Part shown: in pieces, positions 21,686-32,641 of the stretch | Layout: every line of letters begins with the position of its first letter | Numbering within the stretch: the first letter of the stretch is position 1 | Assembly (NCBI GenBank): GCA_030770425.1 | Contig: JASJFT010000001.1 | Span: 310,001 to 374,000, forward strand | Source: Darksidea phi | Taxonomy: Eukaryota > Ascomycota > Dothideomycetes > Pleosporales > Lentitheciaceae | Direction of reading: 5' to 3' | DNA length: 64,000 bases | The notes under the pieces: generated by a model | The model's input: only the letters and a program-made list of their open reading frames with translations | The model's database searches: none | Told to the model about the DNA's origin: nothing | Made by a program: the position numbers and the translations under genes

Positions 21686-21929
21686 ATGCTGCCCACAAAT
21701 CTCCACACGCCAACTTCTAATAGAGCGGGCGCTACGCCGACAGACTCAACGCCAGCACAACCGCCAGCAAAGCCGAAAAAGCGTCGAGCCCACGCCGCCG
21801 GTCAGAATCATACACCAATAGAGCCCGGGCAACCGAACCGCCCGGCGTCATTTCTAAGTTATGGAACAAAGAGGGACACCTCACAGCGTACATGCAATAC
21901 ACAGATGTCGCAGACCTCCGTCGCTTGAA
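21686..21929 (+). pseudogene. Possible coding fragment of unknown family
   Basis: The frame from ATG 21686 gives a Pro/Thr-rich, lysine-rich start (AKPKKRRAHAAGQ). A shift of frame at about 21830 gives a convincing stretch, GVISKLWNKEGHLTAYMQYT then DVADLRRLN, followed by a GTGAGT donor at 21930. The two parts do not join without a frameshift. Not recognised; likely a relic or truncated gene. Confidence 0.25.
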
Positions 21930-22168
21930 TGTGAGTCCTTACGTGCTCAAGTTCTATGCCTATGCATTTGCAGACGACACAGATGGGGTGCAAGTGTGAA
22001 GATAGGACGTAATGGAGTATACACATGAATGTCCCAAGGAGCTTCTTGTGAGAGAGGATCCGGGTCGCAAATATCCTCCTCGGTCCGCCTCCAGCCATGT
22101 ATGTCCACGCATAGCGTTGGCATCAGCGCAGATGCTTCATACATTGCCAAATCAATTTCTGGGCCGCC

Positions 22169-22485
22169 TATGGCTTCGGCCGCGCAAGGTAAGCAACTCC
22201 AAGCCAATAATAAAGGAACTATTCTAAATGGGACTTAGTTCGAATTTTGCCGTGGTCGTCTGATCTTTTTGCTTTGCATATTTTCATTCCGCTTCAATAT
22301 GCTCATTTCCACAGCGTTGGGGTTTTTCTTTTTTTTTAACAAGGCAAAAAGAAAAAGTAGAGTAAAAATAAGATATAACAAAGCAAAAAGATACACGACA
22401 GCGGCAAGATTCGAACTAAGTCCCATTTAGAATAGTTCCTTTATTATTGGCTTGGAGTTGCTTACCTTGCGCGGCCGAAGCCATA
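22169..22485. repeat. Fold-back element with 107-bp arms
   Basis: Left arm 22169-22276 and right arm 22379-22485 are inverted copies with few differences, separated by a 102-bp spacer rich in T (left) and A (right). Each arm has TTCGAAT preceded by AG, resembling the B box of an RNA polymerase III promoter, about 70 bp inside its outer end, and a run of T shortly after. GCTT/AAGC could form a D-arm-like stem near the outer end. A head-to-head pair of tRNA-related SINE copies is possible, as is a non-autonomous fold-back transposon. No clear target duplication was seen. Confidence 0.8.
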
Positions 22486-23045
22486 TGATGTCGGATATTA
22501 TTCGAGTCATACCCATTAACCACTCTGGCACGCTGTCTTTCAGGTTTTTGAAAGATTTACGGCAGTAATTAGTATATATAGAATAACATTGGAATGCAGC
22601 AGCGTGTCCCCAACTAATCCTTCGAATTACGGCACTGAACTAAGGATCTACGGAGCAAAAAGCAAACACCCCACACGAAAATGTACGTCACATTGCGAAA
22701 TTGTGGCACACCGCTTGTACATGGACGGTTCGGTAAGAGTTCGGACGGAACGAGCTGCAGCGTTCCCGAAGAAGAATTGTCACAATCGGGCGACTGGGGC
22801 TAGTGGGGCGGGATCTCCGCTAGTGGCGCAACTTTATCCGACCGACCAGGCCATTGGTTTCATGCAGTGTATCCAACACAGCTCCCCAGAACGCACGCTT
22901 TAGGGGACTGCTGAAGTGTGTGAGCTGCTGCAAAGGGTTTCCAAAGGGCGTCCCTTCACTGCGAGCGCTGCAAGTTGGCTCGTGGTCACCGCGCCATGTA
23001 AACGGCCTCTCCACCCGCACCTCCTCAGCTGCCAGCCAGGACACC
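22486..23045. other. Region upstream of the Ubp8 gene
   Basis: No supported gene; short frames on both strands overlap one another and lack domain signals. Probably the promoter and leader of the gene starting at 23046. Confidence 0.4.
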
Positions 23046-24864
23046 ATGGACACGATCGCAGTCGCACCAAAGGCGGCGCCGCTGGCCTCGCCCAAGGTCG
23101 TGAAGAATGCAAAGGGCGCTCTTGTGCCAAGCAGCCAGATGGCGCACATCGCGTACGGCTGTGGTGAGTGCGCGTGCAGCGTGTGAGAATTTGCCCGGCT
23201 AACGGCGCTGCAGAGCACATGGGAAATATGCTAGAGAACGCTCGCAAGCAGACGTTCCACAACTACCGCGCAATATTGCAGGATATACACGAGAAACCGA
23301 GTATAATAGCGCAAACGTACAAGAACCCGCCCGACGGCCGGCCCGTTGTCTCTCTCCGCCCGCTATACCTTTGCCTACAATGTCCCAGTATCATGACAGA
23401 AGGGGACCGGGACGAGCACATTGATGTCAAGCGGCACATATTCTGTGGGTTTTTCTGTGTTCACAGGGACGACGTGAGCTGACGAGGTGTAGCCGTGGAG
23501 TCCCGAGATGGGAACATCTACTGCGGCGACTGCAGGGACTTCATCTACGACACCGATCTAGAAGCTAGGAGGCTACAAAAAGGTTCGCTCGCACTTGCGA
23601 CAGCCTCACCTACGTACTGACATTGGGACAGGCAAGAAGCGGAAGTTTGACGATGAGACAACCACCGACGAGGTCAAACTCATCATCAACAACTCCACCT
23701 TCCTCCCGTGCCGCGCGATAGGCCTTCGCGGCCTCTACAACATGGGCCAGACCTGCTTCATGAGCGTCATACTCCAGACGTTAGTACACAACCCGTTCGT
23801 GCGAAATTTCTACCTCTCGGAAGGGCATAAGACAGTCGACTGCGAGAAGGAGGCATGTGTCAGCTGCGCCTTGGACGAGATGTTCGTCGAATTCCATTCG
23901 ACCGAGAAGACAGAAGGGTTTGGAGCCGTCAACATGCTCATGGGCAGCTGGCTTGCAGGCGAGGTAGGTCTTGCCGTCCTGGAAGATCGTAAAGAGACGT
24001 CATATGCTAATTTGCGTACCAAAGGCTCTTGCGGGGTACCAGCAGCAAGACGCGCACGAGTACATGCAGTTCATGCTCAACACGCTCCACCTGCAAAACG
24101 GCGGCTCGACCGACTCCGAAGACTGCAAATGCGTAGTCCACCAGACCTTCTACGGGAAGCTGTCGAGTACCGTCACCTGCGACAACTGCCGGAACACAAC
24201 AACAGCGCTAGATCCGTATATGGACCTTAGTTTGGACGTACGGAATCTACCCAAGAAGCGGAAACTGGAGGGAGGCGGCAAAGACGAGACACAGTTGGAC
24301 CTCCGGGATTGCTTGGAGAGATTCACTGGTCGGGAGAAACTGGGGGCAGCCGAATATACATGCCAGAACTGCGATAGCGGGCAAAATGCTACGAAGCAGT
24401 TAAGCATCAAGCGGTTGCCCCCGGTTCTCCCTATCCATCTAAAGGTACTACATGCCTCCTGAGCTACCAAGCATTGACACTAACACTGCCAGCGCTTCGA
24501 ACACACAAAATCCACCTCTTCCAAAATCGAAACCAAAATCTCTTTCCCCATGAAACTCGACATCTACCCCTACACCACCACCTATCGCTCTACCCAACCC
24601 AAAGCCTCAAAAGCCTCCTCGGGCGCCGCACCCCCAAACTCGAACCACAACGTCAACACTCCCGCAAACTCCCTCTTCTACGAACTCTCTGGCGTTATCG
24701 TGCACAAAGGCAAAATCGACTCTGGCCACTATGTCAGCTACTCGAGAGAGGGCAACGATTGGTTTGCGTTTGATGATAGTAAGGTTGTGCTGGTTAATGA
24801 GGCGGAGGTGCTTTCTGCGGAGGCGTATTTGCTGTTCTATATGGTTAGTAGCTTGGAGGTCTGA
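23046..24864 (+). CDS. ubp8: SAGA ubiquitin hydrolase Ubp8
   Basis: Removes ubiquitin from histone H2B as the catalytic subunit of the SAGA deubiquitinase module in the nucleus. Six exons join in phase: 23046-23163, 23214-23444, 23493-23582, 23632-23963, 24025-24444, 24493-24864; 520 residues. The N-terminal ZnF-UBP finger has CLQCPS, the histidines of EHIDVKRHIF, and YCGDC. The USP domain has the Cys box GLYNMGQTCFMSVILQ, a QQQDAHEY element, zinc-binding pairs CDNC and CQNC, the His box GKIDSGHYVSY and the final WFAFDDSKV. Position 4 of NMGQTC is glutamine where asparagine or serine is usual. That residue helps form the oxyanion hole, and glutamine could still serve. Otherwise it appears intact. 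Confidence 0.94.
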
Positions 24865-25979
24865 GTGTCTGGAGGAGACTTTTATGTGTATGATGTTTGG
24901 AAGGCCGGAAGGGATGGATGTGCAAATGTATACTACTTCAGGCCGGGGACGAGGGACACGTTTGGTTTGCATTCGGTGACGTTCTCTTTCGTCCCACATA
25001 CCGCATTTGCACGGATTGCAAAGGGCACCGGCATGGCGTACGGGCCGAGTACGAGATCAGGATATGGTATCGATAGTGGCCTCCAAACAATTTTTGAGCA
25101 TGAGCTTGCGCGAAAGTGCACTCTTATGGCGCTTGCTTCGCATCTTTGAACCTCTAGGGAAATTGGGAAGAAGCATTTACCCCCACGAACCGATCCTAAC
25201 TCTGGGACACATATTTGGAAGAGATGATCAAAGCCCTAGAGGTAATCAGAGGGTGCGTCGAGCCAAGAAGGGCATGCTGAGCAGAAAATGCCAAAGACAT
25301 CTGTGCGCATACCCAGCCGTCAGCTTGAAGTTGAGCACCAGGATGTAACTCATCTGAGGGTACTTTTTACCTCGGCAGAGGTTGTGCAGGTACCTCGTCT
25401 GAGGGTAACTCGTTCTGGACATGTTTAGAAAATATTTAAATAGAATATATATATTTATAGGATTACCCTTATTATCTAAAGATTTACGCTAGAATATATT
25501 CTAAACGTGTTCAGAACGAGTTCAAGCTGGCCTGATATTACTAAAATTTTAGCGTTATAGCACGCTTAGTCATAGTGTGTCTAACCTCTGCCGAGGTAAA
25601 AAGTACCCTCAGACGAGGTACCTGCACGTTGAGCACGGTGCAGGTTCCCACCTTCATATTTAAACATAGCGACACAACACGGCACTTCAAACACTTCTAA
25701 TACGTGTGGTGTATTTTACACCTCTTCTTCCATCGGAGACATCATGCCGGAACATTGGCGGGGCGAGACGCAACGCAGAATTGCGCGGTGAGACGCCGTA
25801 CAGAACTGCGCTGAGTGAGGCTGGCCTGACAAAGGCGCAGTACGCCCCAGCCGAAAGCTAGGGGAGCAACGCAGTGTTGCACACAATACAGGGTCGCCCT
25901 ATTCCAACGAACACGGGAATATACTCTCCTTATACTCGGCAGCATCTGAACACGCATGCATACTGCGCCTTCAAAGGCC
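24865..25979. other. Intergenic stretch with an inverted-repeat element
   Basis: No supported gene. Short plus-strand frames directly after Ubp8 lack any recognisable domain. The middle holds the nested inverted-repeat element described separately. Toward 25979 lies the 3' side of the minus-strand DUF3431 gene. Confidence 0.4.
25354..25627. repeat. Small AT-cored element with nested inverted repeats
   Basis: A 30-bp block at 25354-25383 is repeated exactly in inverse orientation at 25583-25612. A 22-bp block at 25384-25405 is inversely repeated at 25606-25627. A 24-bp block at 25407-25430 is inversely repeated at 25499-25522 with two transition differences. The core between is AT-rich. On the left the blocks are in order A-B-C; on the right they are C'-A'-B', overlapping at CCCTCAG, so the outer units are circularly permuted. 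It resembles a MITE built from short repeated units. Confidence 0.85.
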
Positions 25980-28352
25980 CTACCCGTAGGGAAGCTCATC
26001 TTCCGATAGAAACCAAGACCGGGTCGAAACCAAGACCGGGTCGAAGCACTGGCAATCCTCAATATTCCCACCTATGCGGTTCCCGCTCAAAAGGGATGCA
26101 CACTTCCACGCAATATGCATGTCATTGCATTGGAAAAGCAGATTCCAGATCCGCTCCATCGTGAATCCGAATATAGGCGCGCTCATTGAATCTGGCCTAC
26201 CCCGGACAAACTCCTCCTGATGCGCCCAGCTATCCTTATTCACGAAAGCGTCGTGAAGGTCGCGATAGACGCTCTTATCCACGCCGCGTATCCGTTTGGA
26301 AGAGACGATAAATTGGCCTTTGTAGCTCAATAGTACATTCCCACACTGCGTAGAATTGTTGATGAGATTATGAATTTTGGGGAAGAGGTGTGCTGTATCC
26401 CAGTATCCAAACCTGTCGCCGCAATCCTCGCAGGAACAGACTTGTCCGGACCAGCCAAGACTCAGCATGCCGGTCCGGACGGGGTCGAAGTAGTCGCGGA
26501 TACGGGGGTAGAACTCTCGTGGGTTGTGGACTTCGGCTTGGAGGAAGACCGTTTGTCGAGCGAGGGTGTCCCAGTTGTCGAGGATGTGGTGCAGGTATGT
26601 CTCGCCTTCTCGTCCGATGTTTGGGAGCAATGTTACGTTGTTGGCGCCGGTGCGTATTTTCAGTTGTTTAATGTCAATTTCGTTGTCTTTGGTGTAAATG
26701 TGCACCTGGGAGCTTCGCAGGTTGGGCATGGCTTTTAGTGTCGAGATCACGTCAGCGACTTCATCGACTGGCTCTTTGTACATGCTGATGACAATTTCAA
26801 CAGCAGTTTCTCCCGTGTACCCACGATCTAGAATTGGCTGTACTTTTGCTGGCGCGGGGTATATCCGGCCCGAGAAGTTGAGCACCAAGTACAAGATCCA
26901 GATGAAAGGAAGGACGAAGCCAAGAAATGCGCGCTGATACACGCTTTTCAAATGTTCGCTTGTATCCGCCACACGCGTAATGTCGGATGCATCTGAGAAT
27001 GCAGTATCATCGCTGTACACGGAATCTAGCTCGATGGTATTAGGTACAACATCGTACTTGTGCCGATTCCAAAAACGAGTGACGCATGGTGCGTATCCGA
27101 TAAACGCCACGGCCAATCCAAAGAAAGCACACTGAATGGAGCTTGTGTAGGGGCGGCGAAGCTTGAGAACTGTTGCTAGGCCTATGGCGCCGGTCATGAG
27201 TAGGGTGGTGGTCATATCGCTCCAATTACGATAATTTGGAAAGATGTCGGGACCGCTCTCGACATTGTCCATCGGGAACAAGATCGACTGGCCTAATAGC
27301 ATAGCGACGGCCGTAGCAAGGGCGTTAATCGAGAGCACCAAACCAGTCTCTAGCCGAAGACCGTTAAGAAATCCATCCCATGTTTCGTCCGTACGGTAAG
27401 CCGCGCAAGTACCCGTAACGGCGAACCCGGCGCAGCACAGCAGTATGTTCATTCTCCCAGTATCCATCATTCCAGGCATCCGGTCGGCGACAACTTGCCG
27501 GAGAGCTCGTGCGGCACCAGCGAGATGAACAGCGGGAATGGCAGTCAGAAGACCTGCTACGAGCAATCGATACTCGCTCACTAGCATCCCGATGCAACAG
27601 AGTACTACAATGGAGATGCGAGCCATTTCTAGTCGAGATCGGCGACTTTTGCTTATGAAGAGGAGTATCGAGGCTTCGTCGCACCATGCAACCGCTGTTA
27701 ACATGACGAGAGTGGGAAGATTCTGGTAGTGCATGATAGCTTGCCTAGAGCCACAGGTCAGCAAATCGACGGTAGGAAAGAGGCAGAGTTCACAGCAATC
27801 CTATGCCATGAAGTAGTGCGCATTGAAGGCGACGAGAGAGCCGACCCATACGTACGTAAAGAACACCATTGATAGCGCTGCCACAACTGCGGATGAACAG
27901 AGGAGTAGCCATTGTGAGCATGTCACCCGCCGCGAGGAAGGTGCCAATGACTCCAGTCGCGGTACATGTAGGTGTAAGGCTGCTGTTATTAGAGTCGCAG
28001 TCGCTAACTGGACGAGATGTAGGTGCAGCGGAAAGTGCACGTTCAGCTCCACGAGGAGATGTCTCGAGGTTAGGATCGATACGATAGCGGACGCTGTCCA
28101 TATCTGAACGTTCACGGTTAGCGGCACGGTAGAAATCAAATGGAAAGAGGTCCAGGATGCAGTCAAACGTACCTCTCGGTGGTAGTCCCGTACTATGCTA
28201 GACAACTCCTCGATCCAGCTCGCCGAGAGCCTCGACTTGGTGTCGTAGAGGTGCATGATTGCGGCATGAGGTGGTTGTTCGGCAAGCTGCCGTGGGTTAA
28301 GGAAGGTGCGAAGATTGCGACGAGAGAAGTGATTTAAGGCAACAACAGACAT
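25980..28352 (-). CDS. Multi-membrane DUF3431 protein
   Basis: Membrane protein of unknown function with a C-terminal DUF3431 domain, a fungal family often thought glycosyltransferase-like. The first exon starts at ATG 28352 (MSVVALNHF). A 69-nt intron (about 28105-28173, donor GTACGT, branch GCTAAC, acceptor CAG) is likely although it contains no stop. A second intron ends near 27746 and probably starts at a GTACGT near 27858, joining FFT to QAIMHYQN in phase. The long last exon has at least five hydrophobic segments, then the DUF3431 part: ETAVEIVISMYKEP, VHIYTKDNE, LPNIGREGETYLHHIL, FLQAEVHNPREFYPRI and IFGFTMERIWNLLF. A 17-bp tandem duplication near the stop shifts the frame and changes the last residues. 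Intron placement at the 5' side is approximate. Confidence 0.75.
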
Positions 28353-28742
28353 GTTGATGACAGGGAATATAGTTTGATTTTGTGGAAGGGGAAATGTGGC
28401 ATAGCTACCGGACAGTGAAGGGTCATTTAGGCTCCGGGCGTCTACAGGGGATGTGCCTTACGCCCCGTTCTAGACATAGCAACGCACCCTAAACTTCGCC
28501 CGACAAATGAATTCGATTCCCGGGCTGACTGCAATTCACATTTCCTAATTCACCTTCCTTAAAACCCGCCAAACCGTACCCGTACGAGTATCCTGCGCCA
28601 CGATCATTACGACACACGTCCATTGGGATCTATTCTGCACGCTGTTTTGCATAACCTTCCTGCTGGATACTACTCGTAAGGATGTACGCGTCAAAGGTAT
28701 ATGGCTTTCGTTTACACGGGACGTAATGGAATAACTTAACGT
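28353..28742. other. Upstream side of the DUF3431 gene
   Basis: No gene seen. Probably the promoter of the minus-strand gene ending at 28352. Confidence 0.4.
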
Positions 28743-29455
28743 ATGGCAAATTCAACAGAAACAGCTCTCGAGGTATTCTAGAGAAGGCAAAGAAGCGCCG
28801 CGAATTTTTCCTTCAGCTTTACGTTTATCTACCTGTTCTTCGAATTGCGATTGTTGAAGGCACTGTTGCTGTATGGCCTTATGTGGTACCCGATCAACTG
28901 GTTGTCGCATTGGGCTGTGAGCTGGTACCTCGACTAAGCTATCGTGCGTATTCGATCACGTATTTTGCCGCAGAAAGGAATTCTAACTAAACCATCAGGG
29001 GGTACTATCAAGGCGACATGATGGTGGACAAACAGGTACTTGATTCCCTGTGAGGTTATGTGCTGTTGTCTAGCAGCAGGTTTTGGGGTAGACTTGCACA
29101 ACTTCGCTTTAGTCTGCTCATCTCCAACGGTACAAGCTTGGTCATTTCAAACATTCACAGAACCTTCTCCAGAAGAGTCAACAGATGCCTATGCCTTGCT
29201 TTTATTCTCACCGATCGAGAACTCAATATACTCGTCATGCAACATGCTGCTTTGAGCAGTTGGATATTGTTAATCGGACCGAGTGAGGATTTCCAAGCTC
29301 TGTTGATTAGCGCCAAGGGTAAGAATGGCAGTGATCTTACACCGCTTCTCGCCCTGCTTGGCACCAGTGGCATGGAGTCTCGCGCGAATGATTTTGCGGA
29401 CGCTGCTACCGGAAAACGCCCGTTAGGGGTTGAATGCCGCTTGCCCCAACAATGA
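28743..29455 (+). pseudogene. Possible broken small gene, unknown family
   Basis: ATG at 28743 opens MANSTETALE; one base shift later the frame continues as GILEKAKKRREFFLQLYVY, then LPVLRIAIVEGTVAVW and PDQLVVALGCELVPRLSYR to about 28942. An intron-like stretch ends at CAG about 28997, a short exon GYYQGDMMVDKQ follows, then another donor GTACTT. A further frame runs to 29455 (DRELNILVMQHAALSSW). The pieces read like protein but the join at 28777 needs a frameshift. Not recognised. Confidence 0.3.
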
Positions 29456-30600
29456 AACGGTGACAATCAGCAAGGCGTACTTCGATGTCAGACAATAGAT
29501 GCCTGTCAACGCACGTTCGGCCGCTTTCGAATTGGGGCAATTTTCTTGAATTGCGGGATACTTCAGTGTGCGATTTCTTCCTTAATTTCTTCATGATTGC
29601 GATATACGGTGCGCAAAGCCACCAAAACAGAGGGTGCATATAACAGGGATCAAAGGCCCCCAAGGTTTTAGGGCGTCTGCCCTAACTTGGGGCGGGGGCC
29701 GGAACCGTTGAGCTGCATAAGTACGCCTTGACATCGCACCTGGGCGCCAAGGATCCCCATACAGCGCCAACCAAAGCCCTTTCACGATACAGATGTATTC
29801 TTTCCCGTACATTAGCAACCTTCTTTTACGGCTCCTTATCCGGGCCATGTGCAGTATACCGCTATGAATCGGACATACTCTACTTATTAGGGCGTGCGAC
29901 AGTGACTAGAGAACTTTTTCCTAGTTACATACGTTATACGGTTTGTCAGCACCTACACGTTAGGGCCTGTTCCTTTACTGTGTTCAAAATGCGTTGCTGT
30001 CCTAGCTTTTCAGCTGCGAGACGGAAAACTCCTTGATGTTTCAGAAGGAGCCTTGATAGTCTGGCACATGAAACAGCGACGAGCGATACGCCCCCAACTT
30101 AACGGGCGAGATGATGCAGCCTGACATCAGTTCGGCTCGGCGACGCGTTCCATTAAGCTGCGGTCCGTGCGGACGCGTCGCGCGCTGCCACCTCACCTCG
30201 ACACGACACAGCACAACTTTTACGACCAAGATTGTCAAGTTCATCACATCTCGCGCATTTTACAAGCCACGCAGTCCTATGGTTTACCAACAGTTGCATC
30301 GTCGTGCAGTACCTTTACCCTCAAAAGCCATGCCAGCGCATCTCTCCCCTTGCAGTCGGAGCTTGATCTTGTTGAAGCGTTCCCCTTTCTTAGCACAAGG
30401 ACCTTAAAAATCTGTTCCCAAGCAAATACGTCCAGACCGCCTCATCTCACACTCAATTCTGGAGAGAGGTAAACGTGGCGGCGCTGCCCGTTCTAGCAGA
30501 ATAGGCTTGTCTCGATTACTTGGATAACTAACAGTGAATGGCTGGGAGCCGTGAACCGGAAGGAGTTTTTGTTCATTCTTCTATCCAGTTCTACTGCTAG
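29456..30600. other. Intergenic, with one copy of a dispersed repeat
   Basis: No certain gene. It contains the repeat copy at 29963-30047. A plus-strand frame at about 30240-30472 ending at a GTAAAC donor, then an acceptor at about 30533 leading into EWLGAVNRKEFLFILLSSS, could be upstream exons of the gene called at 30601, but the junction to it is unclear. Confidence 0.4.
29963..30047 (+). repeat. Dispersed repeat, copy 1
   Basis: An 85-bp segment similar to 58043-58127 over its whole length. Most differences are G/A or C/T changes. Confidence 0.75.
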
Positions 30601-31952
30601 GTGCTATCTACACGGACAACAACGCCCATGGCTAGACACTTGGCATACGACCAAGGGTCGGGCCAAGTATACACAGAAGTCGTCGTCTCGGCGAAATCGA
30701 CTCCTACAAAATGGTGGAGCAACTGTACAGGGAAGCCAGAAGATCCATCCACGTATCGGCGCCTCGGGAAAGGAACCTCCTCTCTCCACGACGCTGCTCT
30801 TAGGATATGCGCGTTCAATGCGGATCTATTGACGCCGGAAGTTCTTGAGTGTGCAGAATGGCCCTATGCCGGGAGGATTTACAAGCGGCTGAAAGAGAGG
30901 TAACAATGCATGGACCAATCATCAGCATGCGAGCCCTGTAAACTGACATGCTGCGTAGAGATGCATTGACGTTTAAAGTTTGGAAAGTTTTCCAGACAGC
31001 CTTCCCTACATCAGTAGAGCTTGATCATTCTTATCGTGTGCACATCAAGAGCAATCCGAGCACTATCCCTGCCCTATACATGCCTGCGGCTATTCCTTGG
31101 GAGATGGATTCTATCCAGAGGCAACTCATATCGCTACCGTTCGCAAGCCTTTCAAATCTCAGCCTGCTCAACCTGCAACTTAGACATACTCATCTCATGG
31201 ATCTTCTAAATCTGCCGAATTTAGCTGTTCTCGCTCTCGAACAAGACGTCTCGCAAGGTCGGAGCGGAGACGATGGTGGCATCGACAACCGCTTCATGAA
31301 GCGCTGGGGGCTCGAAGCCGGCAACAAGAAAGCGTTTACAAAGCTCAGAGTGTTGGTGTTCCGACACTTCCAGACCGATTTGAAGGAAACGTTTCTTGGC
31401 TTGACTGCGTTCCCTCAATTGTTGCTATGCAACTTGGATTCGTGGTTCGCAAAGCAGGATATGAAGAGCATGAAGAATGGCGGGCTGGTCCAGCCTAGGG
31501 GGTGTTGGCGGCATCTGCCTACTGATGGGTATGTAAGAAAGCAGTAATACTTCTATCTATGGAGTTAGCTAATGGGCTTTGTAAGTGACGGCGCGCAAGG
31601 CTGCGGAAAGAACCCGCAGAACGCTTGGGTACGCACAGACAAGACGATCCATGAGAGGATGATGATGCTTTACGACCTTGCTGGTGTACTGCTCGAAAGG
31701 CCGACGACGGAGTCTTCTTCCAATGCGGTCATATCTATTCAATATGGCGATGGCCCTCATCACAACGCCAGAAAGAGCTACTCTGCATGGTTTGTGCGAG
31801 TCCCTCCTTCAGCAGCGGAGTCGGCCCAGTCGACCAAGCGTCCTAATGACCTAGAAGATACCTCTAAAAAGAAGGATGACGAAAACAAGAGAAGGAAGGT
31901 TAGAGGAGGGAAGAAACAAGACATTGGATCACTTTTGGGATCTTTTGGTTGA
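30601..31952 (+). CDS. Conserved-looking hypothetical protein with leucine-rich part
   Basis: Function unknown. Three exons join in phase: 30601-30899, 30959-31528, 31586-31952, giving 411 residues if the ATG at 30601 is used. The N-terminal part includes LAYDQGSGQVYTEVV and LRICAFNADLLTPEVLECAEWP. The middle has leucine-rich, LRR-like lines (FASLSNLSLLNLQLRHTHL, then DLLNLPNLAVLALEQ), as in F-box/LRR proteins, but no F-box is evident. The C-terminus is lysine/arginine-rich (KKKDDENKRRKVRGGKKQ) with a nuclear-signal look and ends GSLLGSFG. Introns have clean GTAACA and GTATGT donors and GCTAAT-type branch sites. Coding sequence may begin farther upstream. Confidence 0.65.
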
Positions 31953-32541
31953 TGCTTGGGGCCATAGGTGAGGACGCAGAAACACAATGTGCTACTCGTA
32001 TCGCCAAGTTGCGAAATACTATGCTAAACAGTAAGAGAGCAAGTAAGGGAAATCGAGGCGGGATCGGATATTACATAGGCACCACAAAGGATATCGCCGA
32101 CAGGATTTATTGGAAGACCTAGTCAAGATTTCTTGGTCACTGGTGCGAGTGACTTCGGGAAATCCTTCCGGCGTTCGGGGAGTGTATAGTTGCCATTTCA
32201 GCACTCAGGCTCATATCAGCCGAACAACTTGACTGGACAATGGTCATTGAGCATGCGTAGACCATAGCATGCGGGGGTTCCACCTTCCCTTTTGCCTTTT
32301 AAGGAAATTTTATCGCCGTTAATCGTAACACCACTGCAAATCGAGTATGGCCGAATATCCGTAACGCACGTAACACGCTCTATAGGTATGTATTTCTAAT
32401 CAGAAACAGGTATGTATTTCTAATCAGGAAATAGGGTCACGCGAAGCAAGGGTGAGGTAAATGAGTCACATTCTACGCCCCTCCATCCTCGGCGCTAAGG
32501 GGAGCCGGGGTAGTCGCACACGTGCTTGCGGTGTAGTCAGC
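31953..32541. other. Intergenic stretch before the DUF2855 gene
   Basis: No gene seen. A short tandem duplication (GGTATGTATTTCTAATCAG twice, 24 bp apart) lies at about 32385-32427. Confidence 0.5.
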
Positions 32542-32547
32542 TATAAA
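32542..32547 (+). promoter_or_regulatory. TATA box of the DUF2855 gene
   Basis: TATAAA 100 bp before the ATG at 32642, in a GC-mixed context, at a distance usual for fungal genes. Confidence 0.55.
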
Positions 32548-32641
32548 GGGGCAAACAAGTCACGAGTAAACTATTTTGCTTCCTATCACTGTTCCACCAT
32601 TTTATCTTGATCGCCACAACCTGTTCGTATTCCGGTACACA

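Noticed and set aside
22169..22260. Possible tRNA gene in the fold-back arm
   Set aside because: B-box-like TTCGAAT and a D-arm-like stem exist, but the T-stem and acceptor stem do not pair properly.
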